A stretch of 64,000 bases of DNA, from NCBI RefSeq assembly GCF_902506165.1, contig NZ_LR733817.1, positions 4,185,026 through 4,249,025 on the forward strand, read 5' to 3'. Made by a program: the position numbers and the translations under genes. The notes beneath the pieces were generated by a model. It ran no database searches, was not told the origin of the DNA, and worked only from the letters and a program-made list of their open reading frames with translations. Each line of letters opens with the position of its first letter. Position 1 is the first letter of the stretch. Positions 44,880 through 52,405 of this stretch are shown here, piece by piece. The stretch comes from Bosea sp. 29B (GTDB taxonomy: Bacteria > Pseudomonadota > Alphaproteobacteria > Rhizobiales > Beijerinckiaceae).

Positions 44880-45965
44880 TCAGCGCGAACGCAGCCGGTT
44901 CATGAAGGCGTCGTAGGACAGCTCCGCCACCTGCCACCAGAGCAGGTTCTCGCCGCGGAAGGCGACCATCGACTCATAGCCCTTCTTGAAGGCTTCGCTC
45001 TTGGCAGAGGTCTCCGCGTAGTACTCTTCCGCCGCCTTGAGCGAGGCTTCCATGATCGGCTGCGGGAAGGCCTTGAGCTGCGCGCCCTGGGCGATCAGCT
45101 TGCGCAGGCCGCCCGGATTGACGAAGTCGTACTTGGCCAGCATCCAGTTGTTGGCGGCCTCGCAGGCGTTGCGCAGGATAGCCTGGTAGTGCTTGGGCAG
45201 CTTGTTCCACTGCTCCTGGTTGATGACGAGGTGGAGCATGGCGCCACCCTCCCACCAGCCGGGATAGTAGTAATAGGGCGCGACCTTCACGAAGCCGAGC
45301 TTCTCGTCGTCATAGGGGCCGACGAACTCGGCCGCGTCGATCGTGCCGCGCTCCAGTGCCGGGTAGACGTCGCCCGCCGCGATCTGCGTCGGCACCACGC
45401 CGAGCTTGGCCAGCACCGCCCCGCCCATGCCGCCGATCCGGAATTTCAGGCCCTTGAGGTCGTCGACCGTCTTGAGCTCCTTGCGGAAGAAGCCGCCCAT
45501 CTGGCAGCCGGAATTGCCGCAGGGGATCGAGTAGGCGTTGAACTTGGCCAGCGCCCCGTTCACGATCTCCTCGCCGCCGCCGAAGAACCACCAGCTATGC
45601 TGCTGACGGGCGTTGAGGCCGAAGGGGATGCCGGTGCCGAGGCCGAGCGCCGGCTCCTTGCCGACGTAGAAATAGGTCGGCGTATGCGCGCATTCGACCG
45701 TGCCGGAGGTGACGGCGTCGAGCGCCTGCAGGCCGGGTACGATCTCGCCGGCGGAGAAGGTCTGGATCTGGAACTTGCCGTCGGTCGCCTCGCCCATGAA
45801 CTTCGCGAACTGCTGGGCAGTGCCGTAGATCGTGTCGAGCTGCTTCGGGAAGCTCGAGGTCAAGCGCCATTTCACTTCGGGCATCGATTGAGCGATCGCG
45901 GGCATCGCGATCGGCGCGGCGGCCGCGGCGAGCGCACCGCTCTTCAAAAACGTACGGCGTTGCAT
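44880..45965 (-). CDS. TRAP transporter substrate-binding protein (DctP family)
   Basis: A 361-residue TRAP periplasmic binding protein. A twin-arginine signal (QRRTFLKSGALAAAA) leads to a DctP-type fold: KWRLTSSFPKQLDTIYGT, GFFRKELKTVDDLKGLKFRIGG (with the Arg that binds a carboxylate), and PALERGTIDAAEFVGPYDD. This looks like the TakP alpha-keto-acid subgroup. The DctQ and DctM membrane subunits are absent from the window, so it is an orphan that must use subunits encoded elsewhere. GGGAGG precedes the ATG at 45965. It is divergent from the FAH gene. Confidence 0.92.
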   Translation of the reverse strand: MQRRTFLKSGALAAAAAPIAMPAIAQSMPEVKWRLTSSFPKQLDTIYGTAQQFAKFMGEATDGKFQIQTFSAGEIVPGLQALDAVTSGTVECAHTPTYFYVGKEPALGLGTGIPFGLNARQQHSWWFFGGGEEIVNGALAKFNAYSIPCGNSGCQMGGFFRKELKTVDDLKGLKFRIGGMGGAVLAKLGVVPTQIAAGDVYPALERGTIDAAEFVGPYDDEKLGFVKVAPYYYYPGWWEGGAMLHLVINQEQWNKLPKHYQAILRNACEAANNWMLAKYDFVNPGGLRKLIAQGAQLKAFPQPIMEASLKAAEEYYAETSAKSEAFKKGYESMVAFRGENLLWWQVAELSYDAFMNRLRSR

Positions 45966-46027
45966 GGACTTTCCTCCCGGGGACAGATTTGCTGCCATCA
46001 TCACTGTTCGGCGAGGATTGAAAAGAG

Positions 46028-47041
46028 ATGAAACTAGCATCCCTCATGCACGGCCGGGATGGCCGCCTCGTCATCGTCTCCGGCGACCTGACCCGCGCCA
46101 CCGACGCCTTCCCGGTCGTCGCGACGCTGCAGGGGGCCCTCGACGACTGGAGCCGCTGCGCGCCGCGCCTCGCCGATCTCGCCGAGAGCCTGGAGCATGG
46201 CTCGGTGCCGTCCTTCCGTTTCCACGAGCATCACTGCGCCTCGCCTCTGCCGCGTGCTTATCAGTGGGTCGATGGCTCGGCCTATGTGAATCACGTCGAG
46301 CTGGTCCGGAAGGCAAGGGGCGCCGAGATGCCCGAGAGCTTCTGGACCGACCCGCTGATGTACCAGGGCGGCTCCGATTCCTTCCTCGGCCCCCGCGAGG
46401 CGGTGAAGCTCGCGAGCGAGGATTACGGCATCGATCTCGAAGCGGAGATCGCGGTCGTCACCGGCGACGTGCCGATGGGCGTCACGGCCGAGGAGGCGAG
46501 GGGGCTGATCCGCCTCGTTATGCTCGTGAATGACGTGAGCTTGCGGAATCTGATTCCCAACGAATTGGGCAAAGGCTTTGGTTTCCTTCAATCAAAGCCG
46601 TCCTCGGCCTTCTCGCCGGTGGCGGTGACGCCCGACGAGCTTGGCTCTGCCTGGAAGGACGGCAAGCTCAGCCTGCCGCTGCTCGCCCAGGTCAACGGCA
46701 AGCCTTTCGGCAAGCCGCAGGCCGGCATCGACATGACCTTCGATTTCGGCGTGCTGATCGCCCATGCCGCCAAGACCCGCCCGCTTGTCGCCGGCACGAT
46801 CGTCGGCTCCGGCACGGTCTCGAACCGCGACGCTGATGGCGGGCCGGGCAGGCCGGTTGCGGAAGGCGGGCTCGGCTATGCCTGCATCGCCGAGCAGCGC
46901 ATGGTCGAGACGATCCGGCACGGCGCGCCCAAGACCTCCTTTCTGCACTTTGGCGACAGCGTCCGCATCGAGATGAAGGACGCCGCCGGCCATTCGATCT
47001 TCGGCGCGATCGAGCAGGACATCCTCCCGCATGCGGGGTGA
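46028..47041 (+). CDS. Fumarylacetoacetate hydrolase family protein
   Basis: A 337-residue FAH-fold enzyme. SEDYGIDLEAEIAVVTGDV carries the metal-binding acids (E-x-E/D type), VNDVSLRNLIP follows, and the C-terminal GTIVGSGTVSNRD is the conserved GS-turn. Members hydrolyse or decarboxylate beta-diketo or oxo acids such as those formed by aromatic ring cleavage. It starts 62 bases from the divergent TRAP gene, suggesting shared control, and is followed by a repeat and the MBL gene on the same strand. Confidence 0.9.
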   Translation: MKLASLMHGRDGRLVIVSGDLTRATDAFPVVATLQGALDDWSRCAPRLADLAESLEHGSVPSFRFHEHHCASPLPRAYQWVDGSAYVNHVELVRKARGAEMPESFWTDPLMYQGGSDSFLGPREAVKLASEDYGIDLEAEIAVVTGDVPMGVTAEEARGLIRLVMLVNDVSLRNLIPNELGKGFGFLQSKPSSAFSPVAVTPDELGSAWKDGKLSLPLLAQVNGKPFGKPQAGIDMTFDFGVLIAHAAKTRPLVAGTIVGSGTVSNRDADGGPGRPVAEGGLGYACIAEQRMVETIRHGAPKTSFLHFGDSVRIEMKDAAGHSIFGAIEQDILPHAG

Positions 47042-47049
47042 GCCGCGCC

Positions 47050-47155
47050 GTCATTCTCGGGCGAAGCGAAGCGCAGGCCCGAGAAATTCCTGATGAGGAG
47101 GCGCTTCTCAGCGCCCCTTGCGACCTGAGATGCTCGGGTAAAGCCCGAGCATGAC
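47050..47155. repeat. Two-hairpin dispersed repeat, copy 2
   Basis: Begins GTCATTCTCGGGC and ends GCCCGAGCATGAC. The right hairpin is ATGCTCGGG-TAAAG-CCCGAGCAT (47130-47152), the same layout as copies at 37739 and 58443 with diverged stem bases. It lies inside the catabolic operon, between the FAH and MBL genes. Confidence 0.7.
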
Positions 47156-47186
47156 ACCAGTATCGACAAGCTTACGAGGTAGATCC

Positions 47187-48146
47187 ATGTCCGACGGCCC
47201 CGCTTTCGCTTCCACCGCCGATCTCGGCGAGAAGACGGTCTCCTTCGACGAGATCGGCAAGGGCGTCTACGCCTATACCGCCGAGGGCGACCCCAATAGC
47301 GGCATCGTCGTCGGCGACGACAGCGTCCTCGTCTTCGATGCGCAGGCGACGCCGACCATGGCCGAGCGGGTCATCGCAAGGGTGCGCGAGGTCACCGACA
47401 AGCCGGTCAGCCATGTCGTGCTCTCGCATTATCATGCCGTGCGCGTGCTCGGCGCGCCCGCCTATGGCGCAAAGGAGATCGTCTGCTCAGACGCGGCGCG
47501 GGCGATGATCGTCGAGCGCGGCGAGGAGGACAAGGCAAGCGAGATCGGCCGTTTTCCGCGGCTATTCCAGGGTGCCGACTCGATCCGCCCCGGACTGACC
47601 TGGCCGACCACGACCTTCTCGCACAACGCCTCGATCTGGCTCGGCAGCCGCGAGGTCCGGCTGATGAAGCTCGGCCGCGGCCACACTGCCGGCGACATCG
47701 TCGCCTGGATGCCCGACACCAATGTGATCTTCGCCGGCGACCTCGTCGAATATGGCGCGACGCCTTATTGCGGCGACGCGCATTTCACCGACTGGCCGAC
47801 GACGCTCGATGCGCTCGCCGCCTTCGCCCCCGCCGCCATGGTGCCGGGCCGCGGCGCGGCGCTGACCAACCGGGCGATGGTCGCCGACGGCATCAAGGGC
47901 ACGCGCGCCTTCCTCTCCGACCTGTTCGAGGCGGTGAAAGGCCATGTCGCCGAAGGTCGCTCGCTGCGCGAGACCTTCGAGCGCGTCCACGAGACGCTGA
48001 AGCCGTCCTATGGCGACTGGGTGATTTTCGAGCACTGCCTGCCCTTCAACGTCACCCGCGCCTATGACGAGGCCGGGGGCCTCGACCATCCCCGCATCTG
48101 GACCGACGAGCGCGACCGCCAGATGTGGCTGGACCTGCGGGGTTAG
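47187..48146 (+). CDS. MBL-fold hydrolase-like protein with altered metal motif
   Basis: A 319-residue metallo-beta-lactamase fold protein. The usual HxHxDH metal motif reads SHYHAVRV: His81 and His83 are kept but the Asp-His pair is replaced by Val85-Arg86. The later GRGHTAGDIV and IFAGDLVE segments keep a His and an Asp. This pattern suggests a single-metal or non-catalytic member. GAGGT precedes the ATG at 47187. It sits in the same strand and region as the FAH and flavin monooxygenase genes. Substrate unknown. Confidence 0.85.
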   Translation: MSDGPAFASTADLGEKTVSFDEIGKGVYAYTAEGDPNSGIVVGDDSVLVFDAQATPTMAERVIARVREVTDKPVSHVVLSHYHAVRVLGAPAYGAKEIVCSDAARAMIVERGEEDKASEIGRFPRLFQGADSIRPGLTWPTTTFSHNASIWLGSREVRLMKLGRGHTAGDIVAWMPDTNVIFAGDLVEYGATPYCGDAHFTDWPTTLDALAAFAPAAMVPGRGAALTNRAMVADGIKGTRAFLSDLFEAVKGHVAEGRSLRETFERVHETLKPSYGDWVIFEHCLPFNVTRAYDEAGGLDHPRIWTDERDRQMWLDLRG

Positions 48147-48151
48147 GGCGG

Positions 48152-48433
48152 TCAGGCAGCGTGGGGATGGATCGCGGAGTAGTCCTGCTCGGTCTCGGCC
48201 TTGGACAGGTCGTGGGCGGTTTGCAGGTTGAGCCAGAAGCGCGGGTCGGTTCCGAAAAAGCGGCCGAGCCGGATCGCGGTATCGGCGGAGACGTCACGCC
48301 GCTGGCGCAGGATGTCACTGATCCGGTTGCCGGGCACGTCGAGTGCCTTGGCGAGCGCCCGTGCGCTCATTCCGAGTGGCTCCAGATACTCCTCGCGCAG
48401 GATTTCGCCGGGATGGGTCCTCACTCGCGCCAT
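48152..48433 (-). CDS. higA: HigA-type antitoxin (XRE family)
   Basis: A 93-residue HigA/VapI antitoxin. The opening HPGEILREEYLEPLGMSARALAKALDVP and GNRISDILRQRRDVSADTAIRLGRFFG form the typical helix-turn-helix with the HPGE start. The C-terminal DPRFWLNLQTAHDL completes the family pattern. GAGGAG lies before the ATG at 48433. It follows higB on the same strand, the usual higBA order. It lies antisense between the MBL and monooxygenase genes, five bases after the MBL stop. Confidence 0.92.
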   Translation of the reverse strand: MARVRTHPGEILREEYLEPLGMSARALAKALDVPGNRISDILRQRRDVSADTAIRLGRFFGTDPRFWLNLQTAHDLSKAETEQDYSAIHPHAA

Positions 48434-48445
48434 GACGATCTCCTC

Positions 48446-48727
48446 TCAATGATAGTCGACGATCTGGACCGCCTCAGGGCCGTCGCCGTCCCAGCGGAAG
48501 CAGAGCCGCCATTGGTCGTTGATCCGGATGCTCCACTGCCCCTTGCGGTCGCCTTTCAGCGCCTCGAGCCGGTTGCCCGGCGGCGAGCGCAGATCGCCGA
48601 CGGTCACGGCGGCGTCGAGCATATCGAGCTTGCGCGGTGCGATCCTTTCGATCGCTCGCCAGCGGGCGGCGCAGGCTTCGCCGCGAAACAAGCGCTCCGT
48701 ATCCCTGTCGGTAAAGCCCAGGATCAT
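48446..48727 (-). CDS. higB: HigB-type toxin (RelE/ParE superfamily)
   Basis: A 93-residue RelE-fold toxin of the HigB/killer-protein type: FTDRDTERLFRGEACAAR, KLDMLDAAVTVGDLRSPPGNRLEALKGD, and QWSIRINDQWRLCFRW, whose Arg and Asn residues form the ribosome-dependent mRNA-cutting site. The start codon lies inside the perfect palindrome at 48723-48742, so binding of HigA or the HigBA complex would block it. It is transcribed before higA, away from the monooxygenase gene. Confidence 0.92.
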   Translation of the reverse strand: MILGFTDRDTERLFRGEACAARWRAIERIAPRKLDMLDAAVTVGDLRSPPGNRLEALKGDRKGQWSIRINDQWRLCFRWDGDGPEAVQIVDYH

Positions 48728-48742
48728 AACTTAAGTTATGAT
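48723..48742. promoter_or_regulatory. Perfect 20-base palindrome, HigBA operator
   Basis: ATCATAACTTAAGTTATGAT is a perfect palindrome spanning the higB start codon, followed at once by a second short palindrome ATACGTAT (48741-48748). Toxin-antitoxin operons commonly repress themselves from such sites; binding by HigA is inferred. Confidence 0.8.
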
Positions 48743-48774
48743 ACGTATCGCGTACCAGTCAAGGAGCTGGTTTG

Positions 48775-50343
48775 ATGCAGCCCTTTCGCCATTTCGCCTA
48801 TCGCCGCAGCCCGGACCAAGACGTTGCCACGCCCGCCCGCCGCCCCGTCGTCATCGTTGGCGCCGGCCCGGTCGGGCTGACGCTGGCGCTCGATCTGGCG
48901 CGCCGGCAGGTTCCGGTCGTGCTGATCGACGATGCCGACCGGATCGGCGAGGGCTCGCGCGCCATCTGCTTCGCCAAGCGCACGCTCGAGATTTTCGATC
49001 GGCTCGGGCTGGCGCAGGCGATGGTCGAGAAGGGCGTGACCTGGCAGAAGGGCAGGGTTTTTCGCGGCGATGCCGAGCTCTATGAATTCGACCTCCTGCC
49101 CGAGGGCGGCCACAAGCAGCCGGCCTTCATCAATCTCCAGCAGTTTTATGTCGAGGCGGCGCTGGTCGACGCGGTATTGGCCGAGCCGCTGGTCGATCTG
49201 CGCTGGAGCAACCGCCTCAGCGGCGTCGACAACCGTGATGACGGCGTCAAGCTGACGATCGCCACGCCGGACGGCGATTACTCCCTGCACGCCGACTGGC
49301 TCGTCGCCTGCGACGGCGCGCGTTCGCCGACGCGCGGCCTGCTCGGCCTGGAGTTCCGCGGCGAGGCTTTCGAAGACCGTTTCCTCATCGCCGATGTGAA
49401 GATGACCGCGCCGTTCCCGACCGAGCGCTGGTTCTGGTTCGATCCGCCCTTCCATTCCGGTCAGTCGGCGCTGCTGCACAAGCAGCCTGACGACATCTGG
49501 CGCATCGACCTCCAGCTCGGCCCCGATGCCGATCCCGAGCATGAGAAGCAGCCGCAGATCGTGCGGCCCCGGATCGAACGCATGCTCGGCCATGCCGACT
49601 TCGCGCTCGAATGGGTTTCGGTCTATCGCTTCCAGTGCCGCCGGCTCGACCGCTTCCTGCATGGCCGCGTGGTCTTCGCCGGCGATGCTGCCCATCAGGT
49701 CTCGCCCTTCGGCGCGCGCGGCGCCAATTCCGGCATCCAGGACGCCGACAATCTCGGCTGGAAGCTGGCGCTGGTCACGCAGCGCAGGAGCCCGGCCTCG
49801 TTGCTGGACAGCTATGACAGCGAGCGCGTCGCCGCCGCCGACGAGAACATCCTGAACTCGACACGGGCGACCGACTTCATCGCGCCGCGCTCGCCGGGCG
49901 AGCGCCTCTTGCGCGAGGCGGCGCTGTCGCTGGCGCCGCTGACCGGCTTCGCCAAGCGCTTCGTCAATTCCGGCCGGCTTTCGGTGGCCAGCGCCTATGC
50001 CGGCTCGCCGCTCTCGGTTGATGATGATGGCTGGGAAGGCGGCCTGCTGCCGGGCGCGCCCTTCCTCGACGCGCCGCTGGCCGGTGCTCTTCATAGCTGG
50101 CTGAGCGAGGCCTTCGCGGCGGGGCAGGCCATCCTGATCGGTGAGGGCGCGGCGGAGATTGCGCCCGCCGACGTCCTCGCGATCGAGCCGGCTGCTGGCG
50201 ATGGCACCCTGCGCCAGCGCTATGCCCTGGAGCAGGGTGCAGCCGTGCTGCTGCGGCCAGACGGGCATGTCGCCGCCCGGTTCCGCGAGCCGAATCGGGC
50301 CGCGATCGAAGCCGCGATCGCGCGGATGGAGGGCAGGGGATGA
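48775..50343 (+). CDS. FAD-dependent aromatic-ring monooxygenase (MhpA-like)
   Basis: A 522-residue class A flavin monooxygenase. The FAD motif is GAGPVGLTLALDLA (residues 29-42), CDGARSPTR is the NADPH/FAD loop, and GDAAHQVSPFGARGANSGIQDADNLGWKLA is the second FAD motif. The family includes 3-(3-hydroxyphenyl)propionate and 3-hydroxybenzoate hydroxylases. AAGGAG at 48761-48766 favours ATG 48775 over the TTG before it. It overlaps DUF2783 (ATGA) and is separated from the MBL gene by the higBA module. Confidence 0.9.
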   Translation: MQPFRHFAYRRSPDQDVATPARRPVVIVGAGPVGLTLALDLARRQVPVVLIDDADRIGEGSRAICFAKRTLEIFDRLGLAQAMVEKGVTWQKGRVFRGDAELYEFDLLPEGGHKQPAFINLQQFYVEAALVDAVLAEPLVDLRWSNRLSGVDNRDDGVKLTIATPDGDYSLHADWLVACDGARSPTRGLLGLEFRGEAFEDRFLIADVKMTAPFPTERWFWFDPPFHSGQSALLHKQPDDIWRIDLQLGPDADPEHEKQPQIVRPRIERMLGHADFALEWVSVYRFQCRRLDRFLHGRVVFAGDAAHQVSPFGARGANSGIQDADNLGWKLALVTQRRSPASLLDSYDSERVAAADENILNSTRATDFIAPRSPGERLLREAALSLAPLTGFAKRFVNSGRLSVASAYAGSPLSVDDDGWEGGLLPGAPFLDAPLAGALHSWLSEAFAAGQAILIGEGAAEIAPADVLAIEPAAGDGTLRQRYALEQGAAVLLRPDGHVAARFREPNRAAIEAAIARMEGRG

Positions 50344-50561
50344 ATGCAGCGGCCACCACGTCGCCTGCGAGCAAGCTCGCGCGCGAATCGCGCTTCGCCG
50401 ATCCCGACGCCGCCTTCCGCCTGCTCGCCCAGGCGCATCGCGACCTCGATGAGCGCGCAAGCGCCGCGCTTAATGCCCGCCTCGTCCTGATCCTCGCCAA
50501 TCATATCGGCGACGAACAGGTGCTGCGCGAAGCCGTGGCGCTGGCGCACGAGGCAGGCTAG
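50340..50561 (+). CDS. DUF2783 protein
   Basis: A 73-residue protein: FADPDAAFRLLAQAHRDLDERASAALNARLVLILANHIGDEQVLREAVALAHEA. This fits the small helical DUF2783 family, which often accompanies flavin monooxygenases in catabolic clusters. It overlaps the monooxygenase stop (ATGA) and is probably co-translated. Role unknown; it may be a subunit or stability partner. Confidence 0.85.
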   Translation: MNAAATTSPASKLARESRFADPDAAFRLLAQAHRDLDERASAALNARLVLILANHIGDEQVLREAVALAHEAG

Positions 50562-50596
50562 GGTCGGCGCACGACGCCTCCGGAGCCCTCCGCCCG

Positions 50597-51130
50597 ATGG
50601 AAGACCTTCCGACCTTCTACTCCACCCTGATTCCGCTCGGCTTCTTCTTCTGGGGGCCGGCGCTGGTGGTGCTGACGCTGCTGCTCTCCTGGCTGTGGGC
50701 GCGCAGCCTCAAGGTCGACCGGGCCCTGGAGAGCGATTTCGACGGCTTCACCAAGGCGGATGTCGAGAAGCTGTTCTCGCTCTATGGCCCTGAGCGCCGC
50801 GCGATCTACCGCAACAAGCTGCTGCCGGCCGATCTCGCCTTCGCGCTGGTCTACACGGTCGTCGGCGCGCTGATTATCACCGGTCTGTCGATGCGCGGTT
50901 ACCCTTGGTGGGTGGCAGCCTTGTGCGGCGGTGGCTGGCTCTTTGGCGGGCTCTGCGACATCGTCGAAAACCTCGCCATCGCGCGCCTCCTCGATCGGTT
51001 CCCGACCCTCGACGACGGCACCGTCGCCATCGCCAGCGGCTTCACCCGGCTGAAGCTCGTCCTGACCGGGCTCGGCTTCATCGGCGCGATCGCGGCCTAC
51101 TACTTGGCGTTCAAGCCGATCGCCGCCTGA
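50597..51130 (+). CDS. Membrane protein of unknown function
   Basis: A 177-residue protein with four or five hydrophobic segments (LIPLGFFFWGPALVVLTLLLSWLW; LAFALVYTVVGALIITGLSM; WWVAALCGGGWLFGGLCDIVENLAIA; LVLTGLGFIGAIAAYYLAF). No family is recognised. It follows DUF2783 by 35 bases, so it might be part of the catabolic transcript. Its 3' end overlaps the convergent GNAT gene by 31 bases. Confidence 0.65.
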   Translation: MEDLPTFYSTLIPLGFFFWGPALVVLTLLLSWLWARSLKVDRALESDFDGFTKADVEKLFSLYGPERRAIYRNKLLPADLAFALVYTVVGALIITGLSMRGYPWWVAALCGGGWLFGGLCDIVENLAIARLLDRFPTLDDGTVAIASGFTRLKLVLTGLGFIGAIAAYYLAFKPIAA

Positions 51131-51666
51131 GCGGTTTTTCGCCAGGCGGCCCGAGTCTGGCGAAAGCAGGCGGCCGCTACCGGCGGATCGCCGATGGTCG
51201 GCGCGTCCCGCACCGTGTCGGCTTCGAAGCCGAGTCGCGCGGCGAGTTGCAGCGATGCGACGTTCTGCGGATGCGTGACCACCAGGATCTCGGGAAGGTC
51301 GAGCGTCACGAAGGCGTAGCGGAGTAGCCGCCCCACGGCCTCTCGGGCGAAACCCTGTCCCCAATGGCGCGTGGCGAAACGATAGCTGATCTGCGCTTGT
51401 TCCAGATCGTCGCCGTCAGGGATGAGGCCGACATAGCCGAGCGGTCCGCTTTCGTCGGTACGGGCGAACACTGTCCAGTAGCCGAGCCCGCGCGCGACAT
51501 GCAGGAAGCTGCGCGCCGCGACGCCTTCGCGCCCCATCGCTGGATCCCCGACCGCCGCGATATGGCGCATCACCAGCGGGTCGGTATTGAGCGTGGCGAT
51601 GAAGTCGAGATCGGCTTCGGTTCGCGGTTTCAGCAGGAGGCGCTCGGTTCCCAGCACCGGCAGCAT
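51100..51666 (-). CDS. GNAT acetyltransferase (RimJ/RimL type)
   Basis: A 188-residue N-acetyltransferase: LGTERLLLKPRTEADLDFIATL at the start, YWTVFARTDESGPLGYVGLI, then YRFATRHWGQGFAREAVGRLLRYAF (acetyl-CoA R/Q-x2-G-x-G/A type) and NVASLQLAARLGFEAD. It resembles the ribosomal-protein-type group, but small-molecule substrates are equally possible. The ATG at 51666 begins the conserved domain; a longer upstream frame has no support. Confidence 0.87.
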   Translation of the reverse strand: MLPVLGTERLLLKPRTEADLDFIATLNTDPLVMRHIAAVGDPAMGREGVAARSFLHVARGLGYWTVFARTDESGPLGYVGLIPDGDDLEQAQISYRFATRHWGQGFAREAVGRLLRYAFVTLDLPEILVVTHPQNVASLQLAARLGFEADTVRDAPTIGDPPVAAACFRQTRAAWRKTAQAAIGLNAK

Positions 51667-51774
51667 GGTCGTCGTCCTGTCGTGTCGTTCGAAGATTACG
51701 CGCGCCTGCACTAGTGCGGGACCGCGCGCCATCCCATATCCTGCCCGCCGTCCCTCGGGAACGCTCTCGCGCGT

Positions 51775-51805
51775 TTTTCGTCCGGCTGGACCAGCCGGAC
51801 GAAAA
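51775..51805. repeat. Perfect inverted repeat upstream of GNAT
   Basis: TTTTCGTCCGGCT (51775-51787) and AGCCGGACGAAAA (51793-51805) are perfect arms around a five-base loop, between the GNAT and CreA genes. It lacks the T-run needed for termination and so is more likely a dispersed palindrome. Confidence 0.6.
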
Positions 51806-51843
51806 GAATTCGCGCAAGATAATGAAGTTGGGCATGTTCTTGT

Positions 51844-51867
51844 CGCAAAAGTGGGATCACTTTTGCG
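51844..51867. repeat. Perfect inverted repeat, relative of the 21-kb element
   Basis: CGCAAAAGTG and CACTTTTGCG flank a four-base loop (GGAT). The core AAAGTGG/CCACTTT pattern is shared with the repeat at 21036-21052 and echoes the element at 6575-6685. It lies just upstream of the creA start region. Confidence 0.65.
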
Positions 51868-51889
51868 GACCATGCCGAGGAGAATCTGG

Positions 51890-52405
51890 ATGAGCTTTCG
51901 TCGTTGTCTTCTCGCTGCCTCGGCGGTGCTTGCCCTTGCCGGCGTCGCTGTGCCGGCCGCAGCGCAGGAGGACCTGATCTTCAAGAAGTCGACGGTCTGG
52001 AAGATGCTGACCCCGGACGACAAGCTCGCCGTCTACGGCGTCGACGATCCCGTCGTCGAGGGCGTCGCCTGCCACTATACCGTACCTGAGAAGGGCGGTG
52101 TCTCCGGCATGTTCGGCGTCGCCGAGGAGGTCTCCGACGTTTCGCTCGCCTGCCGGCAGATCGGCCCGATCCGCTTCAAGGAAAAGGCCTCGCAGGGCGA
52201 TGTCGTCTTCCGCGAGCGCCGCTCGCTGATCTGGAAGAAGATGCAGATCGTGCGCGGCTGCGACACCAAGCGCAACGTGCTGATCTACATGGTCTACACC
52301 GACAAGCTGATCGACGGCTCGCCGCAGAACTCGACCTCGAGCGTGCCGATCATGCCCTGGGGCAGCAGCGGCGACGTGCCGAAATGCTCGGAATGGGTGA
52401 GATGA
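51890..52405 (+). CDS. creA: CreA family exported protein
   Basis: A 171-residue CreA-family protein. A signal peptide (residues 1-25, ending AAAQ) is followed by the CreA domain: VYGVDDPVVEGVACHYTVPEKGG, SDVSLACRQIGPI, and RNVLIYMVYTDKLIDGSPQNSTSSVPIMPW, ending CSEW. The family is widespread and its biochemical role is not settled. GAGGAGA precedes the ATG at 51890. It overlaps the following gene by ATGA. Confidence 0.92.
   Translation: MSFRRCLLAASAVLALAGVAVPAAAQEDLIFKKSTVWKMLTPDDKLAVYGVDDPVVEGVACHYTVPEKGGVSGMFGVAEEVSDVSLACRQIGPIRFKEKASQGDVVFRERRSLIWKKMQIVRGCDTKRNVLIYMVYTDKLIDGSPQNSTSSVPIMPWGSSGDVPKCSEWVR

Noticed and set aside
48736..50460. A 574-codon frame antisense to the flavin monooxygenase
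   Set aside because: The sense strand has full FAD motifs and a ribosome site; the antisense frame has neither.
51775..51805. Hairpin upstream of GNAT as an intrinsic terminator
   Set aside because: The T and A runs are in the stem arms, not after the stem, so it cannot terminate in either direction in the usual way; listed as a repeat.
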